Of a stretch of DNA of 55,386 bases, positions 18,655 to 28,450 are shown in pieces (position 1 is the stretch's first letter; each line of letters begins with the position of its first letter). The DNA comes from Pseudomonadota bacterium (GTDB lineage: Bacteria; Myxococcota_A; UBA796; GCA-2862545): NCBI GenBank assembly GCA_002862545.1, contig PKDJ01000094.1, positions 1 to 55,386 of the forward strand. The letters run 5' to 3'. The notes under the pieces are model-generated. The model was not told the DNA's origin. It worked only from the letters and a program-made list of their open reading frames with translations, and made no database searches. The position numbers and the translations under genes were made by a program.

Positions 18655-20709
18655 CTACAGCGCGTCGAAGCGGTCGAACTCCATCGTGAACTGACCGCGA
18701 CCACGCGTGATCGAGCGCAGCTCCGTCATGTAGCCGATGAGGTTGGACAGCCCACACTCCGCACTGATGGTGGTGACACCCCCATCGGCCTCGGTGTTGG
18801 AGATCTGAGCCCCCTTTGACTGCAGATCACCGAGGACACTCCCCGTGTTCTCGTCGGGGGAGACGACCTCGATCTTCATGATCGGCTGCATGAGCAGACC
18901 ACCGGCGGCAACGAGGGCCTCGCGCACGGCCGTTGCTCCCGCAATTCTGAGGGCCTGCGCCGAGCTGCCCGTCTCGTAGGTCGTCACGGACTCGACGACG
19001 ACGCGCACATCCTCGAGCGCGGCCCCCTCGAGTGGACCACCGGAGAGTCCGTCCCGTGCGCCGGATGCCACCGCCTCGGCCTGCTCCTCGGAGGGCTCGA
19101 AGCCAGCAGGGGACCAGGAGGGCGAGGAGACCACCTCGACGCCCGACCCACGCTCGAGAGGCTCGACCCGCACTCGAACGTCAGCGTGCAGCTCGATGGT
19201 CGTAGCTCCCTCGATCACACGGTCGACCTTGCCAGTCGCCGTGGCCGCCTTTCCAATGGTCTCGCGGTGCATCACGCGCGGCTTGCCAACACGGAGCTTC
19301 AGCCCGAACTCGCGCTCGATGCGCTCGAAGCTAATCTGCAGGTGCAGCTCCCCCATCCCCTTGAGGATGCGCTGGCCGGTCTCCTCGTCTTCCTCGAACC
19401 GCAGCGTGGGGTCTTCCTCGGCCATCTTGCCGAGGACCTCGAACATCTTGTCCTCGTCCTTGCTGGACTCCGGCTCGACGGCGAGCCCGAGGACCGGCTC
19501 CCGGGCGTCGATGCGCTCCAGGAAGACCTCGTGATCGACAGCGCAGAGCGTGTCGCCCGTGCTCGCGTGGCGTAGCCCGGCCAGCAGCACGATCGATCCC
19601 GCCTCGGCCGCCTTGATGCGCGACTTCTTGTTGGCGTCTACGTCGAACACCCGTGCCACCCGCTCGACGCGGTCTCGGCCGGCGACCCGGACCTCCTGCC
19701 CGGCCTCCATCACTCCCCGATAGATCCGGGCAAAGCAATGCCGCCGACCATCGAGCAGCTGCACCTTGAACACCAGCGCAACGAGCGAGCCGTCGGAGGT
19801 CATCTCGACGATCTCAGGCTCCTCGTCAGGCCCCGTTCCCTCCGACGCAGGCCGGTCGAGCGGAGACGGCATCAGGCGCAGGACGGCGTCGAGCAGGGGC
19901 TGCACGCCCCAGTTTCGAAGCGCCGAGCCCCCAAACGCCGGCCGAACGAGGCCCTCTTGGGTGCACCGAGCCAAGACCTCCCAGATCATGTCCGCCTCGG
20001 GCTCCTCCTCCATGAGCACGATCTCGGCCAGGGGCTCGTCATGCTCCGCGAGCCCCATGAGGAGCAGCTCGCGGTGGTACTCGACGACCTCGGCCTCGGA
20101 CTCCGTGAGCGGACGGACGGCCACCTCTTCACCCTTGGAGCCCGCAAAGGTGTACGCCTGCTGCTCGATCAGGTGCAGGACCACGTTGTCGCCCGGGACG
20201 GGCACACACACGGGCAGGGGCTCGTCACCGAAGCGCTTGCGGACGGTCTCGAGGGCGCGCTCGAAGTCCGCACCAGGACGGTCCATCTTGTTGACGAAGA
20301 TGGCACGCGGCACCTCGTGCCGGTTGGCCTGACGCCAGACCGTCTCGGTCTGAGGCTCGACCCCACGCACACCGTCCATCACGATGACCGCTCCGTCGAG
20401 GACGCGCATGGAGCGCTCCACCTCGATCGTGAAGTCGACGTGGCCCGGCGTGTCGACGATCTGGATGAGGTGGTCTCTCCATGGACACTGGGTGACGGCC
20501 GCCGTGATGGTGATGCCGTGAACCTGCTCCTCGTGCTGCCAGTCCATGTGGGCTGCGCCCTCATGGACCTCACCGATCTTGTGCGATGCACCGGTGTAGT
20601 AGAGCACCCGCTCAGTGAGGGTGGTCTTTCCGGCATCGACGTGCGCCGCGATGCCGATGTTGCGCACCCTGACGAGGGGGGTCGGCTCGGCTTCCTTCGC
20701 CTTGGCCAT
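18655..20709 (-). CDS. EF-G-like translational GTPase (divergent paralogue)
   Basis: 684 residues. GTPase motifs are AHVDAGKT (22-29), DTPGH (86-90) and NKMD (140-143), and the EF-G signature YYTGASHKIGEVHEGAAHMDW is present. Two departures stand out. The switch I motif usually ERGITI is QVHGITI, with His64 for Arg. Domain IV lacks the QSGGRGQYG motif and instead carries VEPLERGSG, reminiscent of the matching region of ribosome-protection proteins of the TetM type. It is probably a second, specialised EF-G rather than the housekeeping copy, which normally sits in the str operon. ATG 20709 is chosen because AAGGAG lies 6-11 nt upstream; a longer frame to 20937 is low-quality sequence. Confidence 0.85.
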   Translation of the reverse strand: MAKAKEAEPTPLVRVRNIGIAAHVDAGKTTLTERVLYYTGASHKIGEVHEGAAHMDWQHEEQVHGITITAAVTQCPWRDHLIQIVDTPGHVDFTIEVERSMRVLDGAVIVMDGVRGVEPQTETVWRQANRHEVPRAIFVNKMDRPGADFERALETVRKRFGDEPLPVCVPVPGDNVVLHLIEQQAYTFAGSKGEEVAVRPLTESEAEVVEYHRELLLMGLAEHDEPLAEIVLMEEEPEADMIWEVLARCTQEGLVRPAFGGSALRNWGVQPLLDAVLRLMPSPLDRPASEGTGPDEEPEIVEMTSDGSLVALVFKVQLLDGRRHCFARIYRGVMEAGQEVRVAGRDRVERVARVFDVDANKKSRIKAAEAGSIVLLAGLRHASTGDTLCAVDHEVFLERIDAREPVLGLAVEPESSKDEDKMFEVLGKMAEEDPTLRFEEDEETGQRILKGMGELHLQISFERIEREFGLKLRVGKPRVMHRETIGKAATATGKVDRVIEGATTIELHADVRVRVEPLERGSGVEVVSSPSWSPAGFEPSEEQAEAVASGARDGLSGGPLEGAALEDVRVVVESVTTYETGSSAQALRIAGATAVREALVAAGGLLMQPIMKIEVVSPDENTGSVLGDLQSKGAQISNTEADGGVTTISAECGLSNLIGYMTELRSITRGRGQFTMEFDRFDAL

Positions 20710-20762
20710 ATGGCACTCCTTAGGCGCCTCGCCGTATCCGGTGCATCCGACCTGGGCACGCG

Positions 20763-21491
20763 TCAGCCCACGAGGCGCCCCCGGAGTGACGCGACACCGA
20801 CACACAGCGCCGCCGTGAGCAACGCCAGCTGCCCGTGCGCGAGCGCCACGTGCGCCACGTCTCCCGCCGGACACGAGATCGTCCGAGCCACCATGCCCGC
20901 GAGTCCCCCAGCCGCCCCTGCACTGGCGATGCGCCACAGGGGCCCCCGATCCGACCGCTGGAACAGCACGACGATGCCCGCACCGAGGACCGACGAGATC
21001 AGCCCCAGCGCTCCGCAGACCGCCACGTGCGACAGCCAGCCCGAGCCCGTCGTGTCGGCCCCCGGCCAGACGGGGAGCAGCGACGCCAGCAGCGGTGTTC
21101 CGAGCCCGAGCCCGAGCACGGCATGACGAGCGTGCTGCGCCGTCGCCTGATGCAGCCCCTGGAGCGCGAGCTGAACAACCGCCAGCATCAGCCCGCCCAG
21201 CCCCGCGCAGAGGAGGGTGACGAGTCCCAGCTCGGACGCTGTGAGGTCACCGCGCACGAGACCAAGCGTCGAGACGGCTCCAGTGACGACCAGCGCTCCC
21301 GTGACAGCCAGGACCCTCTTGGCAGTCGACAGCTCCCGGAGCTGGCCCCTGGCAGAGGGCGGCTCGTCAATCGTCTGGCTGTGGACACTCGCCAGGATCT
21401 CATCGAGAGTATCGGAGGGCAGCCCTGCGCCCTCGCGGTAGCGCGTCACATCTTCGGCCAGATCCGTCATGTCGGAGTCGCTGGGTGTCAT
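20763..21491 (-). CDS. Six-helix membrane protein, putative anti-sigma factor (DUF1109/NrsF-like)
   Basis: 242 residues: a soluble N-terminal ~70 residues, then six predicted membrane helices. The last loop and helix contain SCPAGDVAHVALAHGQLALL, a Cys-Pro and His arrangement like that in DUF1109/NrsF membrane anti-sigma factors, which sense envelope or redox signals. It overlaps the ECF sigma gene by 4 nt (ATGA), the classic arrangement for a sigma/anti-sigma pair. The family assignment rests on topology, the Cys/His loop and context, not on a strong motif. Confidence 0.7.
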   Translation of the reverse strand: MTPSDSDMTDLAEDVTRYREGAGLPSDTLDEILASVHSQTIDEPPSARGQLRELSTAKRVLAVTGALVVTGAVSTLGLVRGDLTASELGLVTLLCAGLGGLMLAVVQLALQGLHQATAQHARHAVLGLGLGTPLLASLLPVWPGADTTGSGWLSHVAVCGALGLISSVLGAGIVVLFQRSDRGPLWRIASAGAAGGLAGMVARTISCPAGDVAHVALAHGQLALLTAALCVGVASLRGRLVG

Positions 21492-22060
21492 GACTCCACC
21501 GTCCTCCGCTCACCCGTTTCGTGCCTCGCCGTCGGCTCCAGCAGCTCGCGAAGGCGCTTGTATGCTCTGTGAGCACGTACCTTGACGGCCGAGTGTGAGG
21601 CACCGACGACGCCCGCGATCTCGCGAAAAGACAGTCCCTCGTACCAGTGCAGCACGATCACCTCTCTCGCCGATTCGGGGAGCTCACCAAGCGCGCCCCG
21701 GATTGCTCGCACTGACGCAGTGGACACTCTGGGCGCGACCTCCGGCTCACGATGCCGCTCGGCATCCCACAGGGTCTCGGGCTTGCGCCGGCGGGTCCGG
21801 AAGTACTGACGGCGAACGTTGGCAGCGATGGCGAAGACCCAGGGACGAACCGCTGCGCCCTGCCGAAAATCGGCGCGCGCCCTGTGCACGTGCAGGAAGG
21901 TCTGCTGGACCAAGTCTTGTGCCAGAGCCTCCGAGCCAGTGGTGCGAAGAAACCACCCGTGCAGTCGGGGCGCATAGCGATGGAAGAGCTGGTCGAAGGC
22001 CAGCCTGTCTCCACCGAGGTAGCGCTCCATCAGCGCCTCGTCGGTCAGTGGGCCGCCCAT
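21488..22060 (-). CDS. ECF-type RNA polymerase sigma factor
   Basis: 190 residues. Region 2 is visible as AFDQLFHRYAPRLHGWF through ALAQDLVQQTFLHVHRAR and PWVFAIAANVRRQYFR. Region 4 is ALGELPESAREVIVLHWYEG with the helix-turn-helix SFREIAGVVGASHSAVKVRAHRA. Regions 1 and 3 are absent, as in ECF sigmas. It starts 3 nt after the TPR gene and overlaps the putative membrane anti-sigma, so it is probably held inactive at the membrane and released by an envelope signal. It is embedded in the MoxR/VWA array and may control it. Confidence 0.93.
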   Translation of the reverse strand: MGGPLTDEALMERYLGGDRLAFDQLFHRYAPRLHGWFLRTTGSEALAQDLVQQTFLHVHRARADFRQGAAVRPWVFAIAANVRRQYFRTRRRKPETLWDAERHREPEVAPRVSTASVRAIRGALGELPESAREVIVLHWYEGLSFREIAGVVGASHSAVKVRAHRAYKRLRELLEPTARHETGERRTVES

Positions 22061-22063
22061 GCG

Positions 22064-23377
22064 CTAGAGCCGCTGCCCGAACTGCTCACCAAGCTTGCGA
22101 ATCTCGAGTGTGCGCGTGTCTCCGAAGCCGAGGATCGGCACCGCGACCTCCCAGGCTTGCTCCAGCAGCGCGCGCACGAGGTCTGGATCGCGACGATCCG
22201 CGGCCGTCGTGGCCTCTCGCAGCAGCAGCGTCACGAGCTGCGAGCCTGCACGCTTGGTGTGGGGATCGCTGTCACCGAGGTGAGTACGCAGCAGACTCGT
22301 CCCCGGGTCGAGCCAGCCGAGCGCCTCGTGGACCCGGCCATGGTTCGCGTACCACGTGCCCAGCGTGACGTAGCGATGCGCGACCGCCTCGCTGTCATCT
22401 CCGGAGCGTCTCCGATCGGCATCGAGCGCCTCCAGGAGCAGTCCCTCGGCCTCACCACTCCGCCCTCTGCGCATCAGGATGCGCGCATAGGTCGTCGTTC
22501 GATCGGCGAGCGTGGGGTGAGGGAGATCTCCCTCACCGGCTGTGCGCGTCCACCGGACGGCCGCCTCGACACAGCGAAGCCCCTCCTCTCGCTGCCCGAC
22601 GGCATCGAGCGCCAAGCCAAGGTCGAATGCTGCGTCCGCCGCCTCCTCTGAGGCAGGAGCGGCCCCCACGACCACGTCACGAAGCACGCTGACGGCCTCG
22701 TCGAACAGCCCCAGTCGGAGCAGCAGCTTTCCATAGACTCGCGCCCTCGACATCGTGCGAGGGTGGGCGCGGCCGAGGTCTGCCGAGTAGCGCTCCCACG
22801 CTTCCCGCATGGCGTCCCGAGCCAGCTCCAGCTTGCCGAGGCGCACCCTCACCTCGCCGAGCTGGGCAGCGATGACACCCGTGGTCGTCGGGGCACGCTC
22901 GCGGCGAATCTTCAGCGCGACGTGCAGGGCGTGCTCGGCGCGGCCGAACTCACCGCTCTTCACCATGGCGAGTGCGTAGTTTCCGGCGACGATCGCGAGC
23001 CGTAGGTCGCGTCCCCCCGCAACCGAGCGCAGCGCCTCGTAGGCTCCGGCCAGCAGCTTGATGCCTTCCTCGGTGCGACCCGCTCTCCAGAGCAGTGCAC
23101 CAAGGGCACCAAGCTCCGTCAGGCTGTCGGGATGTTCATGCCCTTGCTCGTCCATCAAGAGCCCGAGGAGCCCTCGGGTGAGCGCAATGGCTGCGGCGCG
23201 TCGACCGACTGCAGCACTCCAGTCCCGCAGGCGTGCAACCAGGGCGCGCCCTGTCGCGCCGACCACCTGCGGTGGTGCGCCCTGCAGCAGGTCACTCCAT
23301 GCCCCCGCTCCAGCCTCGGTGAGCACCGATGAGCCATGGCGGCCGAGGACGGCCTCGAGGCGCGCTGCAGCGTCCAT
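22064..23377 (-). CDS. TPR-repeat protein
   Basis: 437 residues of alpha-helical repeats. Sequences such as LGALLWRAGRTEEGIKLLAGAYEAL, YGKLLLRLGLFDEAVSVLRDVV, LGLALDAVGQREEGLRCVEAAV and LGTWYANHGRVHEALGWLDPG are TPR-like (G/A at 8 and 20). There is no signal peptide, so it is probably cytoplasmic and a protein-interaction scaffold. ATG 23377 is preferred because GGGAGAG lies 10 nt upstream and the sequence before it is low in coding character. It lies between the VWA/GATase-like gene and the sigma factor gene. Confidence 0.78.
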   Translation of the reverse strand: MDAAARLEAVLGRHGSSVLTEAGAGAWSDLLQGAPPQVVGATGRALVARLRDWSAAVGRRAAAIALTRGLLGLLMDEQGHEHPDSLTELGALGALLWRAGRTEEGIKLLAGAYEALRSVAGGRDLRLAIVAGNYALAMVKSGEFGRAEHALHVALKIRRERAPTTTGVIAAQLGEVRVRLGKLELARDAMREAWERYSADLGRAHPRTMSRARVYGKLLLRLGLFDEAVSVLRDVVVGAAPASEEAADAAFDLGLALDAVGQREEGLRCVEAAVRWTRTAGEGDLPHPTLADRTTTYARILMRRGRSGEAEGLLLEALDADRRRSGDDSEAVAHRYVTLGTWYANHGRVHEALGWLDPGTSLLRTHLGDSDPHTKRAGSQLVTLLLREATTAADRRDPDLVRALLEQAWEVAVPILGFGDTRTLEIRKLGEQFGQRL

Positions 23378-23421
23378 TGCCAACCGCTCTCCCGTGCAGG
23401 GGTCCAGGGTAGCGCAGGTTG

Positions 23422-25662
23422 TCAGCGCAGGCCCGCGCGACGCCTCACAATCCACGCCACGCCACTGAACACGAGCGCCCACAGCGCGACAGCGGGTGCT
23501 CGCCACAGGGGCGTCTCGCGTCGCTCCCACACCGTCCTGCCCGCATCGGGATCGCGCTGGACGCTGCCGCCCTCACCCGGGGCTACCCAGGTGCCGCCTG
23601 ACCGCTGAGCGAGCCACTGAAGGAAGGCCACATCCGGGGACACCTCGTCCACCTCGGGATCCCGCGTGGTGACTGCGAAGACGGTCTCGGCTGTGCCCAC
23701 CAGGCCCGCCTCGGTGCTCACGGCCACACGAACACGATGCGTTCCACGATGCTCCGCCGGCAGGTCGAGCACCACGTCACCATCTTCCCCCGTCACGCCC
23801 TCCAGAGTCAGCGTCGCGTCCGGCGTGAGGACCTCGGCCTCCACCCGGGCACCCGACTGTGCCGCGAAGCCCGTGTCGCGAGCCCGCACGACAATCCGGA
23901 CATCATCGCCGACAGCGTAGTTCTCCCGTGGGGTGTCCACGCTCACACGGGCGGTCGTCGAGTCCCGCATCAACCAACGCAGCGCGTTCTTCCAGAAGCG
24001 GAGGTAGGCCTGGTTGCCGCGCCCCTGCGCGGCCTCGGAGAGCGACCACCGCCACGAGGAGTCTACGGTCAGCGACATGGCCCGACCGGCCCCCACCTCC
24101 TGCACGGCGAGCACGGGCAGCGGCTTGCCGCTCGCTCCCGACAGCGTGGGGTGCTCCAGCAGAACCGTCGCGCCCGGACGTGCTCCCAGCACCTGGTTGG
24201 TTCCGTCGAGAGCACTCAGGCGCCCCCACCACTCCACGTTCTCCGCAGCGTCGGCGACGAGTCGGGTGACGGGATGCCGCGCCCCCTGGTCGGTCAGCAT
24301 GGGCACGAAGGGCTGCACACTCGGGTCGGTAGGCCGATCGGCGAGCGTCACCGGCAGCGTGTCCGCCAGGGCCGTCTCACCGTAGCTACCGAGCGAGAAG
24401 GATCGATCGCCGCCGACCATGACGAACGCCCCACCCTGCTCCACGTAGTCGGCAATGTTGCCGAGCAGGGCCCCCCCCTCGCCGATGAAGTAGGGGCGGT
24501 AGTCGAAGTTCTGAAAGACCACGACATCAAACGACCAGAGGTCTTCCTCGAACAGCCGCCGATACGGAAACTGGATCAAGGACAGCTCGTCGTCTGAGTA
24601 GGACGTGACCAGATCGCCGGTCGTGCGGAGAATGAAGAAGCTCACCAGCTGCACCGAGGGGTCGCCCTTCAGAAATCGGCGCAAGAACTTCACGTCCCAC
24701 GACGGCGACCCCGCGACCTGGAGCACGCGGATGCGATCACGCACGACCCGCACCACCACGGGCATGCTGTTGTTCGAGGGAACGGCGTCTCCCTCGTACA
24801 GGGGTAGACTCACCGAGTACGTGAAGCGTCCGGCCTCGGCTGGCACGATCTCGAACTCGACGACTCCCCGCCCTGCCTGGTCGAGCTGAACGGGCTTCTC
24901 GGTGACCACAGCCCCGTCCAGCTCGAGCGTCGCGGGAACGCTCTGACCGGCGAAGCCGGTGCCCTCGACCTCCGCCCGGAGTCGAAAGGGACTCCGGATG
25001 AATGCGTAGCCCCCCGCATCGATCGACCGCACCGCCAGGTCCTGAAGGTCTGCGGGCTGGCCCACCTGGAAGACCGTCAGCGGCCCCGGAAGCTCGGGGA
25101 GGGGTGTCGAGGGATCATCTTGCCAGCTCCGGCGCAGGAGACCACGGTCGAGACCGTCCGAGACCAGCACTACGGCCTCGAGGCGCTCGCCTGCAACCCG
25201 CTCTCCCAGAGCCTCGAGGGCACCACCGATGTCCGTCCCCGGGAGGTCGAACGCTCCGGGCGCCCCGACCGCCAGGTCATCGCCGAACTGGTAGACATCG
25301 ACGGAGTCAGACTGGTCGCGAATGCGCTGGAGGATGCCTGCGACGGATGAAGAGCGGGCCTCACCCTCTTCGCGGACGGCCATCGAGCGCGAGCCATCGA
25401 CGAGGACGGCGACCCTGCCAGCCTCGCGATGCCCCTCCTCCTCGACCCACATCGGACCCGCGATGGCAACGACGACGCCCAAGAGCGCCAGTCCCCAGCA
25501 GACGAGCTCAGCGACTCGAGCCAGCACGCCGCGCTCACCCGGGACGGCGAGCAGCCACGCCACCACCGCCCCCACCGCCGCGAGCAGAATCGCCCAGTCC
25601 GGGGCCGTCCAGACCAGGGTCCCGTCTGCGCCAAGGGAGGCGCCCAGCAGCCACTCGGTCAC
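23422..25662 (-). CDS. VWA-like and class I GATase-like membrane protein
   Basis: 746 residues. Two N-terminal helices (about 23-75) precede a von Willebrand A-like domain with a MIDAS-type VAVLVDGSRSMAV (D-x-S-x-S). Ig-like or beta segments follow, then a glutamine-amidotransferase-like fold (DVVVFQNFDYRPYFIGEGG, YVEQGGAFVMVGGDRSFS) without a catalytic Cys at the expected elbow. A last helix near the C-terminus ends in RRR. This architecture is typical of large membrane partners of MoxR ATPases. It overlaps the DUF4159 gene by 4 nt. Confidence 0.85.
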   Translation of the reverse strand: MTEWLLGASLGADGTLVWTAPDWAILLAAVGAVVAWLLAVPGERGVLARVAELVCWGLALLGVVVAIAGPMWVEEEGHREAGRVAVLVDGSRSMAVREEGEARSSSVAGILQRIRDQSDSVDVYQFGDDLAVGAPGAFDLPGTDIGGALEALGERVAGERLEAVVLVSDGLDRGLLRRSWQDDPSTPLPELPGPLTVFQVGQPADLQDLAVRSIDAGGYAFIRSPFRLRAEVEGTGFAGQSVPATLELDGAVVTEKPVQLDQAGRGVVEFEIVPAEAGRFTYSVSLPLYEGDAVPSNNSMPVVVRVVRDRIRVLQVAGSPSWDVKFLRRFLKGDPSVQLVSFFILRTTGDLVTSYSDDELSLIQFPYRRLFEEDLWSFDVVVFQNFDYRPYFIGEGGALLGNIADYVEQGGAFVMVGGDRSFSLGSYGETALADTLPVTLADRPTDPSVQPFVPMLTDQGARHPVTRLVADAAENVEWWGRLSALDGTNQVLGARPGATVLLEHPTLSGASGKPLPVLAVQEVGAGRAMSLTVDSSWRWSLSEAAQGRGNQAYLRFWKNALRWLMRDSTTARVSVDTPRENYAVGDDVRIVVRARDTGFAAQSGARVEAEVLTPDATLTLEGVTGEDGDVVLDLPAEHRGTHRVRVAVSTEAGLVGTAETVFAVTTRDPEVDEVSPDVAFLQWLAQRSGGTWVAPGEGGSVQRDPDAGRTVWERRETPLWRAPAVALWALVFSGVAWIVRRRAGLR

Positions 25663-26420
25663 TCGAGCCGCCCCTCGAGCATCAGCGCCCGAACGTGCGC
25701 TTGATCGCGCTTGTAGTTGGCGGTCAGGCTGTACATCACCAGGTTCACACCGAGCTTCACAGCCTCACGTCGCTGCCCCTCCCCCCCGGGCACACAGGCC
25801 TGGCGCGATCGACCATCATCCGTGCGATCCAGCGCTCCGGACAGGTCATTCCGCATGTAGACGAAGGGAGTGAGGTTGCCGACGGTCACCCCCTCCAACC
25901 AGCGGTGCCTCGCGAGGCGCCCCAGCGGACGATCCAGCAGGAAGAAGCTCCGGTAGAGCGAGTGGTCTGCCGGCAGCGGACTCAGCGGCCGAGTCGGAAA
26001 CAACCGCCCGGCCAGACGACGCACGGCATCGTCGAGTGGCCCCCGGTCCGTACCCGTGGTGTCGTCGATCACCAAGAACCCCCCATAGGCGAGGTACCTG
26101 GACAGCTGCTCGACCGCCTTGTCGGAGAGCTCGTCGAAGGCCGCGTCGACCGGCACGACCGCGAAGGGGTGCTCGAAGAGCTCTGCGCTCTCCGGGCCGA
26201 ACCTCACGGGTGTCGGTGAGCACTCGATCGAGGTCGTCTGGATCACCTCGTAGATCAAGCGACGCCACGCATTGGGACGACTCAAGGTCCCCGGACCGAG
26301 GTCGAGCTCCGCGACATCGACCAGCGCCGCTCCACCAAAGGCCTGCGCCAGGTCACCCAGGGCCAGGCAAGGGGCCGCTGCGAGCGCCCCAGCAAGCAAC
26401 GAGCGTCGAGAGTGGCTCAT
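25659..26420 (-). CDS. DUF4159-domain exported protein
   Basis: 253 residues with a likely Tat signal (HSRRSLLAGALAAAPCLALG). The body matches the DUF4159 pattern: an NAWRRLIYEVIQTTSI region, DELSDKAVEQLSRYLAYGGFLVIDD resembling a GATase-like strand-loop, and near the end FVYMRNDLSGAL and LGVNLVMYSLT. Function is unknown, but the gene is repeatedly found beside BatA-like and VWA genes in MoxR clusters. It overlaps both neighbours by 4 nt, so the three proteins are made together and probably act in one complex in the envelope. Confidence 0.82.
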   Translation of the reverse strand: MSHSRRSLLAGALAAAPCLALGDLAQAFGGAALVDVAELDLGPGTLSRPNAWRRLIYEVIQTTSIECSPTPVRFGPESAELFEHPFAVVPVDAAFDELSDKAVEQLSRYLAYGGFLVIDDTTGTDRGPLDDAVRRLAGRLFPTRPLSPLPADHSLYRSFFLLDRPLGRLARHRWLEGVTVGNLTPFVYMRNDLSGALDRTDDGRSRQACVPGGEGQRREAVKLGVNLVMYSLTANYKRDQAHVRALMLEGRLE

Positions 26421-28450
26421 GGCGCACCTCCACGAAGCGACAGCAGCACCTGTAGCAACAGCAGCAGGAGACCGAGGCCCATCGCCGGTCTCCCCAAGTC
26501 GACCCGGCGCTGCAGGAGGTCAGGATCGATCTCCCGGGCGACTCGGGCCACATCTTCGTAGGAGCGCACGTCCGATTCCACCGGATCGGTGTTCACGGCC
26601 GTCCACGCGATGACCGGTCCATCCTCCATCGCCAGGGCGTAGGCCCCGGGGGCCTCCGGAATAAACAACAGTCGGCTGCCATCGACTCGGCTGCGGACCG
26701 GCACCCCCTCTGGACCGAGCACGATGGGCTCGACGGCCAGCTCCGGCAGCGGCAGCGAGACCCGCTCACCGACCACGGCATCCACCCGCGCGGCAGCCAC
26801 TCCCGCCTCCGCACCCAGGTAGCTCACCAGGCGCTGCATCATCGGCATGAAGGCCGCCTGGAGAGGCAGGTTGCCCCAGCCGAGGTCGAAGGTTCCGCTC
26901 CAGACCACCACGCGCCCCTCGCCGATGCGCCGCTCGACCAGCGCCGGCAGCCCGTTGTCCCAGGACAGCAAGGTCGCGACGCTCTCGGTCTCCGCGTAGT
27001 CGTCGAACGTCAGCACTCGGTTGCCTCGGATTCTGCCAAAACCCGCTCGACCGCCGGCGCTGAAGGGAGCGAACAGCGGGACACGGGTGTCGGGCAGCGA
27101 CAGTGGAATGCCGTCCTCGGAGCGATCGGCCAGGCTCTTCGGCGCACGCAGCGGCGCGGGAAGCACACCCTCGAGCGCCGCGTTGTACCGCTCAGCCGTG
27201 ACGTTGTCGCCGCCGCTGATGACCAGGTTCCCGCCGCTGCGCACGAACTCCACGAGGCGAGGGCCATAGGCCCGTGGGTCCGAGACATTCGCCAGGAAGA
27301 CCACGCGGTGCTGCTCTGCATCGAGGCTCTCGAGACCAACGGTGGAGGCCACGTCCAGCGTCAGACCCGTCCGGGCTCCCCCCCACGGCGCGAGTGCCCG
27401 CTCGAGGAAGTACACCTCCGACCGCGTCGGCGTGTCACCGGGGTCGCCGTCGATCACCAACACCCGCGAGGCGCCGACCCGAGGCAGGTGGAAGAACCGC
27501 TGATCGTCCGCTCCGAGATCGGGGTCGTCGCAGCTCACGCGGCCGACACCGCCCTCGGCCTCGGTCGGTACCGTGATGCGGTCCTCGGTCTCCCCCATCG
27601 GTGGCACGTCGACGAAGATCGGGATGGTCGCACCATCCGGCAGCACCACCTCGCAGGACACCTCGAGCGGATCAGGCCCGTAGTTCACCAGTCGCACCGT
27701 GACCTGGCCGCCCTCGAGTCCGTCGCCGTACACGGCGCGTGTGATCGCGATGTTTCGAGGCGGATCACCACGGATTGGGAAGGGAATCACGGTGTTCCCG
27801 GCACCGACGAGGAGGCTGATCTCCGCTCGGGCCTCGGCCACCATTCGCGGGCCCGCCTGGTCCGAGAACAGCAGGACCTCGCCCGGCTCCCCGGCCAAGA
27901 GCCGACGGGCCTCGACGAGCGCACGTCGAAGCTCCGAGGTGCCACCCGAGGGCTGGACGCTGTCGATCAGCCCATCGACTCGCCCGTGGTCCGCAGTCAT
28001 CGAGGCCGTGAGTCGCGTCGCCTCACCATCGAAGACGACGAGCCCGACCAGTGCACCCGCAGGCAAGCCGACCAGCGCCTCCTTCGCCTCGGCGCGAGCC
28101 CGCTGGAGCAGGGTGCCGCCGCCGTCGACAAGCTGCATCGACAGCGACCGATCGAGGACCAGCACGACCCGACCAGAGCCGCCGAACTCGGGAATGCCGC
28201 CCGGGTATGACAGGACGGGCCCCGCTACTGCTACAGCCACCAGCAGCATCGCCAAGGCCCGCAGCAGGAGCAGCCAGGGATCCTTCACCCGGCGCCGGCG
28301 ACGCAGCCGCTTCACGACCCGCTCCAGCAGGAGCATCGCCCCGAAGGCGCGACGCTCGCGAGGCGTCTGCCTCGCCATGTGCGCGAGCACCGGCAGAGCA
28401 ACCAGGCCGGCCGTGAGCAGGACCAGCGGTGCGGCGAGCCCCAGGGTCAC
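26417..28450 (-). CDS. BatA-like VWA membrane protein
   Basis: 677 residues. The N-terminus has the BatA signature: a first helix (PLVLLTAGLVALPVLAHM), a basic linker with VKRLRRRRRVKDPWLLLLRALAM, and a second helix. A VWA domain follows with VVLVLDRSLSMQL (MIDAS). Beta-rich and GATase-like segments (VRSGGNLVISGGDN) occupy the middle, and a final helix (LGLLLLLLQVLLSL) anchors the C-terminus. It probably works with MoxR and the DUF58 protein in assembling or remodelling envelope complexes. It overlaps the DUF58 and DUF4159 genes by 4 nt each. Confidence 0.88.
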   Translation of the reverse strand: MTLGLAAPLVLLTAGLVALPVLAHMARQTPRERRAFGAMLLLERVVKRLRRRRRVKDPWLLLLRALAMLLVAVAVAGPVLSYPGGIPEFGGSGRVVLVLDRSLSMQLVDGGGTLLQRARAEAKEALVGLPAGALVGLVVFDGEATRLTASMTADHGRVDGLIDSVQPSGGTSELRRALVEARRLLAGEPGEVLLFSDQAGPRMVAEARAEISLLVGAGNTVIPFPIRGDPPRNIAITRAVYGDGLEGGQVTVRLVNYGPDPLEVSCEVVLPDGATIPIFVDVPPMGETEDRITVPTEAEGGVGRVSCDDPDLGADDQRFFHLPRVGASRVLVIDGDPGDTPTRSEVYFLERALAPWGGARTGLTLDVASTVGLESLDAEQHRVVFLANVSDPRAYGPRLVEFVRSGGNLVISGGDNVTAERYNAALEGVLPAPLRAPKSLADRSEDGIPLSLPDTRVPLFAPFSAGGRAGFGRIRGNRVLTFDDYAETESVATLLSWDNGLPALVERRIGEGRVVVWSGTFDLGWGNLPLQAAFMPMMQRLVSYLGAEAGVAAARVDAVVGERVSLPLPELAVEPIVLGPEGVPVRSRVDGSRLLFIPEAPGAYALAMEDGPVIAWTAVNTDPVESDVRSYEDVARVAREIDPDLLQRRVDLGRPAMGLGLLLLLLQVLLSLRGGAP

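Noticed and set aside
20710..20937. N-terminal extension of the EF-G-like protein
   Set aside because: The extra 76 residues are low-complexity, overlap the anti-sigma gene, and the inner ATG 20709 has a good AAGGAG.
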